Positions 22,621-32,996 of a stretch of 44,685 bases of DNA are shown one piece after another. The position numbers and the translations under genes are program-made. How positions within the stretch are numbered: the stretch's first letter is position 1; each line of letters starts with the position of its first letter. Source of the DNA: Spirogloea muscicola (taxonomy: Eukaryota > Streptophyta > Zygnematophyceae > Spirogloeales > Spirogloeaceae); NCBI GenBank assembly GCA_009602725.1, contig WELB01000013.1:353855-398539 (forward strand), read 5' to 3'. The notes below the pieces were generated by a model that was not told where the DNA came from, ran no database searches, and worked only from the letters and a program-made list of their open reading frames with translations.

Positions 22621-22709
22621 AGGGTGGAACCTGGCGAGGGTTAGTCCAGGACGGGCGGGAGTTGCTCGCACCTGGGCGGCCCACTTGTCCATCAAGCGGC
22701 TAGCGGTCA

Positions 22710-22830
22710 TGTAACGCTAACAGCACCGTGTGGCATAACCAAACGGCTGGATCGTTACATACCTCCCCACTCTGGTGTTCACGTCCTCGGGAACAACGAG
22801 AGAACAGCCGACAGGTTTTACGCCCGACGG
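22710..22830 (-). mobile_element. Possible LTR-retrotransposon 3' end fragment (minus strand)
   Basis: Reading the minus strand, a purine tract AGAGTGGGGAGG is followed by TATGTAACG. A similar layout occurs where a Ty3/Gypsy polypurine tract meets TGTAA-starting LTRs. TGTAACG and CGTTACA bound a 50-bp segment (22710-22759). There is no gag, pol or full-length LTR, so this may be a fragment or a coincidence. Confidence 0.3.
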
Positions 22831-23089
22831 ATGCGGCCTCGACCAAGCCTAGGGATTTATCACCCCACCCTTGGCCAAGTGTTCCAAAAGTGCAGGCGGA
22901 AAATGTGCCAGATTGGCCGCAGGCTGCACGTGTGCTCAGGCCCATACCCGAGCCACTTCACCAGACTCGTGGGTCTTGGATGAGGTGGTTTTTACGCCGC
23001 AGCGAGAGCAACCATTCCCCTCCATAGCTGGCTTCTCCAAGCCTCTCATGGGACGGATGTTCAGCCCTCGGGCCGAAACTCCTCCGGGT

Positions 23090-23780
23090 CCCTCTCTGCG
23101 TCAGCAGATACTCCCGCCTCAAGCAGGTAGCGCTTGCCCAATACACAGTTGCGATGGAGAATACGTCTGTCATGCCCATCCTCCAGAGGGCCGACGGACT
23201 CCACACGCGCCGCGTCGACCTGGTGGCGTCCACGACGGGCGGCGGCGGGCGCATCATTGCCGATGTGGTCACCACTGATGTGGTCGACCGCTCCAACCCG
23301 GGGCTTTCTGCCTCGCGGGCTGGCCACGCTGCGGCGAAAGCCGCTCGCAGCAAGGCGGCCAAACACGCCGACCACCCGGCTGCTGATGAGTTCGTCCCCC
23401 TGGCTGTGGACGTGCACGGGGCTCTCGGATCCCACTGGCTCGACCTGTTGGCCAAGCTTGCACGGCGCGCTGTGTCCCGCAGGCGCGGTGAGCCGGCTGA
23501 CTTCAACGCCGCTGGCTCGTGGGCTCAGGTGTATCGTATGCGCTTGTCCGTCTCCCTCCAGCGGTCCATGGCCCACGCCTTGCATCTGCGTGCTGGCCGT
23601 GCTCTCGCTGCGGCCTCCAGCTTTCGTCAGGGGGATAGTTTCCCGGCAGCTAGTCTGTCGGATGTGAGGCTCCTCACTCGTAATTACGGAGTGGTCCATC
23701 CTCCCCCGTTCTGCCATAGCCTCTTCAGGCCCCGAAGTCGCTGCTTAGCTCGTACTTTGGCCCCTTCGAACCTTGTCAAT
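23090..23780 (+). mobile_element. RLE-type non-LTR retrotransposon, truncated copy inserted in element A
   Basis: An ORF from 23154 encodes the C-terminal endonuclease-like region: LQRADGLHTRRVDLVAST, then ADVVTTDVVDRSN, an Ala/Lys-rich helix, FVPLAVDVHGALGSHWLDLL and YRMRLSVSLQRSMAHALHL. This layout, R-x-D then D-V-V-x-T-D followed by a VPLAV-x-x-G-x-x-G motif, is common at the C-termini of algal and fungal-like reverse transcriptases. The reverse transcriptase domain itself is absent. The 3' flank stops at CCTTGTCAAT (about 23780), just before the usual tail hairpin. There the element A reading frame resumes, so the copy lacks both ends. Confidence 0.75.
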
Positions 23781-24198
23781 ACACTTGGATAAGTGTTCAG
23801 CACCTTCCTGGCGTGCTCCACCAGCTGGGGCAAGTTGGCAAGGGCTGCGAAGTTGCGGACTCCACCGCCCCACTTTCGCATCGGCTCGGACAGCCCAGCC
23901 TCAAATCGCTGCCACTGATTGACAGCCTTCATAGGCTCGTTGCGCAGCTTAGAGACCAGCAGCCTCAATTGCCGCACTTGGTCCGAAAAGTCTCTGCGCA
24001 TACGAATAGCATCAGCTCATTACGAGCCTTCAGCTCCCCATAAATCTCACCACACACCTTGGTGAGCGAGCTCGAGAAGCACTTCCAGGTGTTGCACACC
24101 TCTGGCATGGAGGTCTTCTTCATGGAGTCCCACCACAGGGATCTCCCTCGAGATAAGTGGCAGCTAGCGGCAGTCTTGCCGTCCCCTCCCCAATACAC
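23781..24198 (-). pseudogene. Minus-strand coding remnant of element A
   Basis: Two overlapping minus-strand frames give protein-like sequence: YWGGDGKTAASCHLSRGRS and WDSMKKTSMPEVCNTWKCFS, then RRDFSDQVRQLRLLVSKLRN and AVNQWQRFEAGLSEPMRKWG. The reading breaks at 23781 where the retrotransposon is inserted. Position inside element A suggests a protein of the transposon, possibly the accessory DNA-binding type, but I do not recognise a domain. A frameshift separates the two parts. Confidence 0.4.
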
Positions 24199-24323
24199 GA
24201 GGTTTCAAATACGGTTCTGCACGCGCAGGCGGCCTCGGCCTCCGTGGTCCGCGTCCACCCCCGTGACAGAGCGTCCCGGACGCCAGGCGTCCGTCCGTCC
24301 GTCCCGGTGTTGATCGGCCCTAA

Positions 24324-24747
24324 GGGCCGGGTTACACTGGGGCGGGGTCGGCTGCCGCCGAGGGCACGTGTCGCGCGTTGTACGGAATGACCGCCGTAAA
24401 CTGGCCCGCGCCCGGTCGTGGTCGCACGCCACGAAGGCGCCACATCGGTCGCTGACCAGGACGCCATTACACGGGCGCGTTGATGGAAGAAACGCGCGCG
24501 TTTGCCACGCTGGCGGCCGGAATCCAGACCACCTCCCGAGGTGGTCTGGATTTCAACCAAGCCCCCCCCCCCCAATCCCCGGCCCCCGCCCGAAACGGGA
24601 CAGCTGGCACTAGCCCCTCCAAATAGACGAAAATTCCAAATACCATTCCGCACGTGCAGGCGACCTCGGCCTCCGTGGCAGCGACCAACGCTTGACCCAG
24701 CGGTCAAAAACGATTTTGGCCGACCGACCCGGTGTGTGACCCGGCCC
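24324..24747. mobile_element. 424-bp TIR element B, non-autonomous relative of element A
   Basis: The left end GGGCCGGGTTACACTGGGGC and right end GTGTGTGACCCGGCCC (24732-24747) are imperfect inverted repeats. The flanks are TAA on the left, shared with element A, and TAG on the right. Both subterminal regions are homologous to element A. On the left, CGTGTCGCGC and GGCGCCACAT-GGTCGCTGAC match 21989-22085. On the right, CGACCTCGGCCTCCGTGG matches 24225-24245. An inverted repeat with two 15-base arms lies at 24521-24552. It has no coding capacity and looks like an internally deleted, MITE-like derivative. Confidence 0.75.
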
Positions 24748-24750
24748 TAG

Positions 24751-25900
24751 TCTGCCTAGCCTGTTGCTCCGTCATGAACACCTGTGTGCATCTCGCTGGA
24801 TTTTTACAGCCGGTTTTTAGTATCAGCAGCCGCTTTATATGCAGCTTCGTTTGACGTCGTGGGTGCTTGAACCCAAACCCCGCCCCGGTCCCTCCGCCCC
24901 TTGGCGGCGGCGGCGGGCGGAGGTCCTCGCGGCGCAGGGCGGCCTTCGCGGCGGTGGGCAGGCGACGCCGCCACCACGGCGGGGGCCGCCAGCTGGGGAT
25001 ACCGGTGAGGCCGGCCACGCCCAGCCCGCCGGCAGCGTCTGCGCCATCAAGTGGTACGTGGATTGAGGAAGAAGCACTCACGTCGCCGTGAACCTTGTCT
25101 CGCCCCAAGCGAGACGAGCGCCCGCCCCCGTGCGGCGACGGCGCCCTTGTCCCCGCGTCTCCGTTGCGGGCGTCGTCGGGATGACCGCTTCTAAACGAGG
25201 CGACGGCGGCGGCGGCGGGGCGAGCCCGGTGATGTCTTACAACAAATAAACTGCCGAGACCGGCCGGGGGGGCCCTCCCCTCGCGGCGCTGAGGACTGAT
25301 CGATAGGCCTGAGGGCTCACGCCGCCGTCTGCGCCACCGCCGCCGCCGCCGCCGTCGTCAGCCCCATGGCCGCCGCACTCCTCACCCGCACCATGTGGGT
25401 TCTCGGCGGCCTTGCAATGGGAAGCAAGGCTGTCAAGCAGACCCTGACTGGTCGTCCTGTTGGTGGTTCCTGCTGCTGCCGCTGCCGTCGCCGCCACAGC
25501 CGCCGGCCTGTGATGACAAGACACACCTTATCTACATTTTCTGACCCCTGAAGATCAACTCCGAGACCTGAGCTGAGGCCGAGTGACCCGCGACCAGCAG
25601 GCGGCGGCGGCGGCCATGGGCCGGTCCAGTCTCGGTCATGCTCTCGGTTCTGGTCGTGCTCGGGTCCAGGGTTTTGGCTGCACCACTAGCAAGCCTGCTG
25701 GTCAGCGGGCTTGCTTAAACCCAAGCTCTCAGACCCCAGCTGTCGATATTGCCAGGTAGCTTCGTCAGTGCAGTCCCCTTGTTGATGAGCTGCCTGTGTG
25801 GTGGGGCCGGGCTGTGACGAACCCACGCTCATGGCAGCGAAGATGCGAGAGGGTGCAACTGTGCGTCCGCTGATCCGCTCTATAAAACCAATGGATCCTT
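24751..25900. other. GC-rich region without a supported gene
   Basis: Between 24880 and 25640 the sequence is GC-rich with GGCGGC and CCGCCG runs near 24905, 25206, 25340 and 25600. Long open frames exist on both strands but overlap each other, are rich in Ala, Gly, Arg and Pro, and show no family motif. An ATG at 25368 (+, 61 codons) and one at 25524 (-, 95 codons) are the best alternatives, but neither is convincing. Confidence 0.4.
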
Positions 25901-25929
25901 CTGAGCTCTACCCCGCTGACTCTATGGCG

Positions 25930-27200
25930 GCCATAGTGGCTGCGGTTGTGAATCATTCAAGTAGTGTGTCATGGTAGTGCAAGTGGTTGCCGTCTGCAGT
26001 GCCCGCCTGGCGAGTGTGGAAGGCTGTGGGATGATGACAAGATTACCCTTTTGTTCAGAGCCATCAGTGTGCTGATCCTCATAGACTACAATTCCCTGAC
26101 CATGGCCTGCCACATCATCAGTTCACGGTTCCACTGAAGCCACAGGCTGTCTTAAACCACACGGTGCCTTCTTGTCCTTCTTGGTTGAAGTCACTTAGAC
26201 GTTGCTTGGCATGTAATGAGTGCAGGCAGAGCCGCCTTACTACGTTCTGGTGTCACCCCGGGTTCAGCACTGAGATGCATTCCTTTGACACCGGAACCCC
26301 ACTTAAAGCTCCTGGTGAGTGATTGCTCATAGTTGCTCATTGGGGAGTTATGATGCGGACTAGGTCGGCAGCCACGTGTTTTTGCAGGATGGTGTTCATC
26401 CAGGATGATGATCGAAGGTGTAATAATAGTGCTCATACCCACCCATACTGGCTGGCACCTTCTGCTGACACCACTCACTGGATGGGAAAGGTAGCTGCTC
26501 AATGACCACATACTCCAGGCCCTCCTCGTCGGCTTCAAGAGACTTGAATCATTGATACGGACTTGCACAGTGCTAGCCGATTGATGAGCTCTGTGATGCA
26601 AGTCATTGGTTCAGGTCGAAAGCATTCCATTGTGATGAAGCAGTGGAACAAATAATCTGGTTCACGCACTGTCATCCATGACTTGCTAGAATCATGTTAA
26701 GGACAGGCTTCAGAGTATTAGCATATACCATGTCAATGCTCTCTCTACACTGGCTAGAGTATTACCTGGCCTACGAATTGCGCCTGCAATGCGCCGACTA
26801 GTCATGTTGCGTGACAGGACTTCAGCCCTGCCTCCTCAAAAGGATCAACAAGCATTTGACTTATATCTTGACACATGCGCTTATTCCAATAAACCGTACA
26901 CTCCCACCTCCTCTGTGGCAAACTTAAAGAACCCGTCATAGATGACAGTCCAAGTCACTTTGCAACAGTGTTCACGCTTGGGAGGATGCACTGCACCAAG
27001 TATGAAAGGCAAAGTCTTGTATCTGGCAAGACTCCCGAGCTAACCAGCTGGAGTGACCAACATGATCAGTTCACCTTGTACATCATGGAGCCCATGTTAG
27101 CACTCTGGGGCCTGCGACCTAGAAGCACTTTGCTTTACCGACCACCGATGTACAGATGCACTACCAATCGTAGGACACTCCTGCACTTCTGCGGCCTCCT
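25930..27200 (-). CDS. Exons of an unidentified minus-strand gene
   Basis: Several minus-strand segments read like ordinary protein and end at plausible splice sites. One is HPPKREHCCKVTWTVIYDG followed by FFKFATEE (26908-26990, phases 2 to 0). Another contains SWMTVREPDYLFHCFITMEC and CFRPEPMTCITELINRLALC (about 26562-26690). A third has EADEEGLEYVVIEQLPFPSS, then EWCQQKVPASMGG with a GTATGAG donor (about 26445-26540). A fourth has GHGQGIVVYEDQHTDGSEQK and GNLVIIPQPSTLARRAL (about 25990-26110). I do not recognise the family. The joins between the later exons are not resolved, and neither the start nor the stop is established. Orientation matches the two following genes. Confidence 0.4.
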
Positions 27201-27439
27201 TTGATGCAGATACTCTTGCAAAGGATCACTAAGACAAGCATTTCTGGGCAGTGCACTTGATACTGGTATTAAAGTGTCGCTTTCCACAGTTGCATTGGCA
27301 GCCCAGCAGCATGCCCAGTAACATACGGAGTCGTTCCAAGTGCAGCAGTAAGATTACACATATAGTCCATTGTAGTAAGAGATAAGCTACCAAAGAGAGG
27401 AGAAACTCTAAGCATCAGATCAGCCTAAGTCCAAGAAGA

Positions 27440-28550
27440 TCAAATGCCACCTAGCACCCGCTTGCGCCTGTGAAACAATAATGCGAAGCCCACAACAGGA
27501 AAGGTGATCGCCAGTGCACCATATCCCAAGAGCCACCGCTGGCGGCTGCTTGTGGTACCCCACAAGCCTCCCCGGACAGACTCGTTTAGCATCTCTAACC
27601 TGTCAATCGACGCAAATCCAAGGTTCAGAAAGCGCTAGATGATGAAGTATTAGTGTCAAGAATTCCTCAAGGTGTGCGACTTGAGCACGACTCGCTTTGA
27701 CTGACTTTACGATCTTGCAGTCTTACACCACATCTGTGACAAGCTAACAGCAAACAAACTCAAGGCAGTGCCAGCCATCAACATAGGATATGTTGCATGC
27801 ATGATGTGCTCCGTCAACACAGGCTCTAACCTTGTGCCTTCAGCCACAGAAACCTGCTGCTGCAAAGTCTCCTCAAGTTTCTCTGCTTGTCAAGGACAAC
27901 AACATAAGAGTGTGCAAGCATTCAAACAGCAGGGCTTAGAAGAATGTTGAAGGGGGAAGAATCAGCTTGTAGAGAATCTTAGAACCACTGCCAAAAAACT
28001 GACCTCTGCCAGGAGCATTGCCAGAGTCAGTTTCTTTGTGAAGCATTGATAGAATCGTCGCTGCACTTGTTGCAACTGAGGCTGCTGCTGCAGCTATTGC
28101 GGATGTGGACGTCACCACCGCAGACGTGTCGTTACTGGATGCCCCACTAATTGCCAACATCTGTGTATTTGCGGCTGCATCATCTGGCATTGCCTTCTGC
28201 ATCTGGAGATACGGAGAGGAGAAGCAGGCACGCCATACACAAGCCTTCATCAAGCAGTGCAAGCAATTGGTACTCACGCTGCCCACCACGGCTGTATTGG
28301 CATGTCATGAGGCTTCTGACAGGTCCAGATGTTGCAATCTGGCATGGCAAAGCATCATAGAAAAATGGTCGCGCATGATGTGCAAAACAGGTGTCTTCAC
28401 CTGTTCAAGAAGGTGTGTGAAGATCTGCTTCAACAACCAAATGTCATTTGCAGACTTGAAACTTAGGGTCATGCTTATCTCATGCACCTCTGCTACCAGC
28501 CTTTTTTGCTCCTCGTTCTCTTGAACTTGTTCAGTTGGTGAACCCATCAT
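27440..28550 (-). CDS. Single-pass membrane protein of unknown function, 186 aa
   Basis: Four exons join in frame on the minus strand: 28550-28401, 28202-28004, 27882-27831 and 27599-27440 (stop TGA at 27440-27442). The protein starts MMGSPTEQVQENEEQKRLVA. It has a helical N-terminal half, then an Ala/Ser/Thr-rich stretch (SAIAAAAASVATSAATIL) and a Glu/Gln-rich, coiled-coil-like stretch (REKLEETLQQQVSVAEGTRL). One hydrophobic segment, WLLGYGALAITFPVVGFALL, sits just before the basic end FHRRKRVLGGI. That layout suggests a tail-anchored or type II-like membrane protein with a short basic tail. I do not recognise a family. The gene lies about 200 bp downstream of the EMB8-like gene on the same strand. 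The antisense frame over 28105-28280 also looks hydrophobic and is treated as a shadow. Confidence 0.65.
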
Positions 28551-28748
28551 ATTGCCTGCACAACATAAAGTATCAATCAGTGGCCTTTATTGCTTATGAC
28601 TGCATTGGATGACTTGACAGGAATTTAATGGAGAGAAGAGAGGGCCCATAACCAGAAACAGATTAGTGGGCTGTTCCAACACGTGTGTTGCTAGAAGGTA
28701 CACAGAGATGTGCAGGAGGTCTTCTGTCAACCTTAACGACCAAGAAAT

Positions 28749-31700
28749 TCAGCCCAGCAATCCTGATTGCATAGGTGGAGAAGTACACAGACTAAATCTA
28801 ATTGGATGCTGCTCTTCTACACATTCACACATATGCGTACCATCACCATTAGGTGTTTGCAATGGGTTTCCCAGCCTTTCTTTGCTATCCATGTTATCAA
28901 TATCTGCAACGGGAGCTGCAGCCATGGCAGAGGAAGAGAGAACCATGAAGGGTGCTCTATCAAAGCTGGATTGCATAGACTTGCCCTCGTGTTGCGAGGC
29001 CTGCCAAGCAAGTCAAATCATCAAGATGTTAGTGACTATCGTAATGACAGCCTTGAAGTAAATGAGTATCTTAGGAGTACAGCACAACTTCTAGCATGTC
29101 AGCATATTGTCTGCGTGTCACAATTGGCCATCTTGAATACACACATCACTCCAGTGTTACCTGCTGGTTTTTGAGTGGCGGCGATGCAGCCAAGGTAGCT
29201 GCTAGAAATTTGAACATTGGACTCATCCACCTGCTCACAGCCAGGATCTTACACGAGATTTTACGGCAGCAGAATAGTACAACATCATGCCAGGATGAGA
29301 TGCTTCGAAGAAAATGATGTGTGCTAAGGTGATGCTGTAGATTGTTGCGCTGGGCCTATCTTATCCTAAACTTTGCATGACTGTTAGCAATGGTGAAGTT
29401 TTACACACAACAAGCAGCTTCCAGTAAAGGACCCCTCCACATGGTTGTGCACATATTCACCACATAGTGTGAGCAGTGATGCCCTCCAAGTACGCCAGAT
29501 GACCCCCAGCTTGAGTTGTTACAAGGATCACATTTGGGTTTGCCCTGCACATGCAGAAGGCATTGTCAGGACTTGCGAGTGTAAGGGTGCATATATAAGC
29601 TCCTCTATTGCACAATGTCAAGGCCAGATAGTTCTGTCCAGCTTGACTCAATAACAGTGTTCGGCATGTGTTACTCTGGCATGTGTCAGTCAGCAAAGAA
29701 GAAAATGACATCTCATCATTAGAGATAAGACAACTTGTACAGGGCACCTGTCCATTACCTACACTCATCCCAGGGTATGGCTTCCTTTGTGCAGATTGGA
29801 TCGTCAAGAGCGCTGATGCACAAAAGCGGGATGCCTACTCCAGATACATAAGGGGCACAGCTTGATTTCCTATAGTAAGTGTCCACTGTCTGCCACCAGT
29901 TAGAGACTGAACAATACTTAGTCCTCTCCTCCACCAGATGATGCAGACTCAATGAGGGTGCACATGTTGAAGCCTTCTCGCTTCGCTTAAAGTTACTCAA
30001 AGAAACTTTATAAGCGGAAGGCAAAGAAACAATTGTATTCAGATGAATCTCACTAAAGGGATACGAGTTTAGAGTTGCTATGTCAGCCAAAGGCTGCTCA
30101 ACAAAGCAAGCATATGAGCTACATATATTTCGAAAGACTGCTGAACTACCTCAAAATTGCCACATATCCTTGTGATCCGATCATCAAATTCACGAATCGT
30201 TTGAGACTGCAATTGACAGGATTGGTGTGTATCACAACAGAAAGTACTTCCAATATTATGCATGTAGCTATGAGATAAGACTGGCCATGTCACTTTGTAA
30301 ATTGAGCAGAGCCGAACAGTTGCAGACATCACAGGAAAGTCATCAACCAGTACTAGAAAGATGGAGAGCTATTGAGTACTTGGAAGAGGTAGTCCCAGTT
30401 TGCAATTCTGGAGAATATATCTTTATGCCTGTACATCAGTCAGTGATTTCAGTCCTGGAACTTGCCATACCTTCGGGCAAAAACAGCAGGCAGCTCAGAA
30501 AACAACCCCATAGACTGTGCCGTCAATTTACTCTGAGATTCTAATCACTTCTTCCCATGTCTGTGCTCTTGCACTCTGCTTCTTCAGTATTGGCGAGTGC
30601 ACAGTAATCAAAAGTAGAAGTGAAAGAAAAGAGGAAGACAGACGACCAAGAAGGGTTTTGGCAAGTATCTATATCAGAAAAAGAGAGTTGACCTGAGATC
30701 TTACAGATTTGCAAATCCCTTGAGCCCTATTGCTAAAGCGGCATTATAGAATTTCTGCAAATGCTTACGGTGCATCCAGCGATCACAGACCTGAAAAAAG
30801 AAAAAATAAAGAAAGAAAAGAAGAGGTACGAAAAGGCATCAGCGAGGAGTGGTCCTCTGTTGACTTGGAGATAAGGTCGAACTTAACAACAAAACACCGG
30901 TGCACTACTTACACTCACTTTTCTGAATATTGCTTTACACCCCATGTCAGTGCTCTGCTATACATTATCTGCTTACTCCTCCTAAGCAGAGCCCTATCCA
31001 TCACCTGAGCAAATTGCAAGCTGTCCATGTATTACTAAGTCATACTGCCATCCTACAGTATAAAGTTTGTCAAAGATCACCATATGCAGTGCCATTGTGA
31101 CTTCTGCATGCACGTATTGAAAGTTGTGCATGCATGATCGACCACCTAAGATTGGCATACCAGTAAATCCCAAGGATTACCCACTGTGGCTGCTGCTAAT
31201 AATGGAGTGTTAGAGCCTTCCTCTCCCAAGTATTTCACCTATATGCCAATCCAAGGTAGTCAATCATGGAGCAGTCTTGCAGGCTCACTTCTCTTCCATA
31301 CTTTCACTAGGAGAACTAGTGGTCACAAAATATGCGGTCGCCTACAAACGCTTGCACACGCTCTCGTCAGCAGCATCAAGGGTACCAAGTAGATACTGGA
31401 CAAGTTTGTGTGCCAAGATACCAGAATGTTAGCACCCAGGCTAGTACCGACGGCCACAACAGCACCATTAGGCTTCAGCTCTCTGACGTGATTAATAATA
31501 CACCGCAGATCCTCCGTCCAACCAGCGTTGTAGAAGGTGTCTGACTGCAGTCAAGCAAAGGCTGTTTGTTGGTGCATCTCTGCAAGTACATCAAATGCAG
31601 TAGCAAAGCATAGATGTAAATTCAATGCCAAGGGGGAGACAGATCATTTATGCATAGATGTTGCTTCTAGACAGCCTCAAGTCTGTTGGAAGCATAGCTG

Positions 31701-32996
31701 AACCATAGTTCAGCACGTATATGAAGCATACCGTGAGAGACACGCCACCAAGGCCTCTGTGATTAGTGACGAGGACTTGCCAGCCGAGTTGAAGAAGACC
31801 TTTAACTGTTTGCAGGATATACTGCGAAGTAAGTTGCATCACGCCATGCCAGGGAAAGTGGTCTCTCTCAGCTCAGCATAAGTAGAAAGGCAAGCGCTCT
31901 GTAGCTTAATAGCAAAAGAAGCGCGCAAGGATTCACTGTGGGTGATAACTCACCCCACTCTGGGAGTCACTTGTCAGGCCAGGAACAAGAACAACCACAG
32001 GTGTTCTATCGGAGCCTGCATGAAGTCCTTCCTTACCACCTGCTGGTGCATCAACTTCGATCTAATCAGCCTGGCAGCTAATGGCAATCCAAAGTTGGCA
32101 TCATCAGCTGCCTGCCCAGCTGGGCCTTGCAAGGGTTGGGAGACTGCCGACAGTACCTGGAGGGTCAGCCCAATCAAGAGCTAGCGTGCCACCATCAGGT
32201 GTTTTAAGCAACTCCCTGGTGTCATACAACAACAAGCATGTCAATTTGAATACATGAGAGCCCTCTGCACAAGTGGCCTTCTTCTCTTTACACGAGAAGG
32301 GGAGCTCCTCACCTCCGATAGTCAATACTAGGTGCGTGAACTGCAAAGTGTAAGAAGGCTGTCTGGAAGTGTGGGCTGCAGAGCCAAGGCGTCAACCAGA
32401 TCCTGAAGTGCAGGTGGAGAATCAGCAGGATATTAGGGACACAGACTATATGATGGATGCACAACGACCTCTGTAAGAATACAAGAAGGCCTTCTTGTAC
32501 ATCTAACCAACTCTTGAGACTGACTGCTTTAAAATGCGCAAGTATCTGCAGACCATGACAAATCTTAGGTGGCGTTCTTGCAGAACAATTTGGACTTGCT
32601 TGATTCTCTTTCAAGACTAGGCACCTGAGGTAGGTTAACTATCTACTTACTTTCTCTACGGCAAGACGCAACGAAGTGTGTCGATCCTTCGTGAGATGCA
32701 CAAGAGGCCATATGCGGCAAGTTGAGCTTGTAAATGTGGAGTTTCTCGCCGCTGACTTACTTCTTATACAGCTCAGAGCAGTGCGGTAGCACCGCTTTGG
32801 CGACGTGAGAGTCCGGGTGGTAGACGAGGCTGACTGAGTCACCGACGAAGAGCTGGCGAAGGAGGCGGAGGTCGAGCCAGCGGTAGAGGCTGATGGCGAG
32901 TAGCAGCAGAGCCAGCGTGACCGGGTCCCATAGCGTCGGCGCGGAGGCGGCAAGCAGGCCGCGAGGCTCTCCGATCTGGTGCGGCGCGGCAGCCAT
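28749..32996 (-). CDS. EMB8-like / ABHD1-3-like alpha/beta hydrolase, 481 aa
   Basis: Fourteen minus-strand exons join with GT-AG sites and continuous phase: 32996-32761, 32402-32313, 32215-32157, 32015-31954, 31821-31732, 31544-31422, 31238-31161, 30790-30705, 30407-30380, 30206-30150, 29889-29759, 29544-29461, 29230-29161 and 29000-28749. The N-terminus has a membrane segment (PVTLALLLLAISLY). Family landmarks in order are TPDGGTLALDW, VVVLVPGLTSDSQSG (oxyanion region), VTNHRGLGG, DTFYNAGWTEDLRCIINHV, nucleophile VAVGTSLGANIL, KYLGEEGSNTPLLAAATVGN, TIREFDDRITRICGNFE, acid CISALDDPIC and base TTQAGGHLAYLEG. So Ser, Asp and His are all present. Relatives include plant embryogenesis-associated EMB8, yeast Eht1/Eeb1-type acyltransferase/esterases and animal ABHD1/3 phospholipases. 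The substrate here is unknown. The first exon is GC-rich and the 28-nt exon 9 is unusually small. Confidence 0.9.

Larger units (their letters stand above)
21948..24320. mobile_element. TIR DNA transposon (PIF/Harbinger-like or ISL2EU-like), element A, with nested insertions
   Basis: The left end GGGCCGATTTACACCGGGAC is the near-perfect reverse complement of the right end, GTCCCGGTGTTGATCGGCCC. TIRs are about 34 bp with three mismatches and are G/C-rich (GGACGGACGGA). Both ends are flanked by TAA (21945-21947 and 24321-24323), a 3-bp target duplication typical of PIF/Harbinger-like elements. The 2.37-kb interior holds a palindrome (22145-22166), a tandem repeat, an LTR-like fragment, an RLE retrotransposon insertion and a minus-strand coding remnant. 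I see no intact transposase or DDE motif, so superfamily assignment rests only on TIR and TSD. Confidence 0.75.

Noticed and set aside
25237-25551. Possible small genes on either strand (ATG 25368 + and ATG 25524 -)
   Set aside because: Both depend on CCG/GGC runs, overlap each other and show no domain or splice evidence.
28105-28524. + strand ORF with a hydrophobic stretch (LIANICVFAAASSGIAFCIW)
   Set aside because: The minus strand at this place gives a four-exon gene with correct phases at every junction, so this is taken as a shadow.
28666-29061. + strand 131-codon ORF
   Set aside because: Antisense to the last exon of the EMB8-like gene, whose model closes in frame here.
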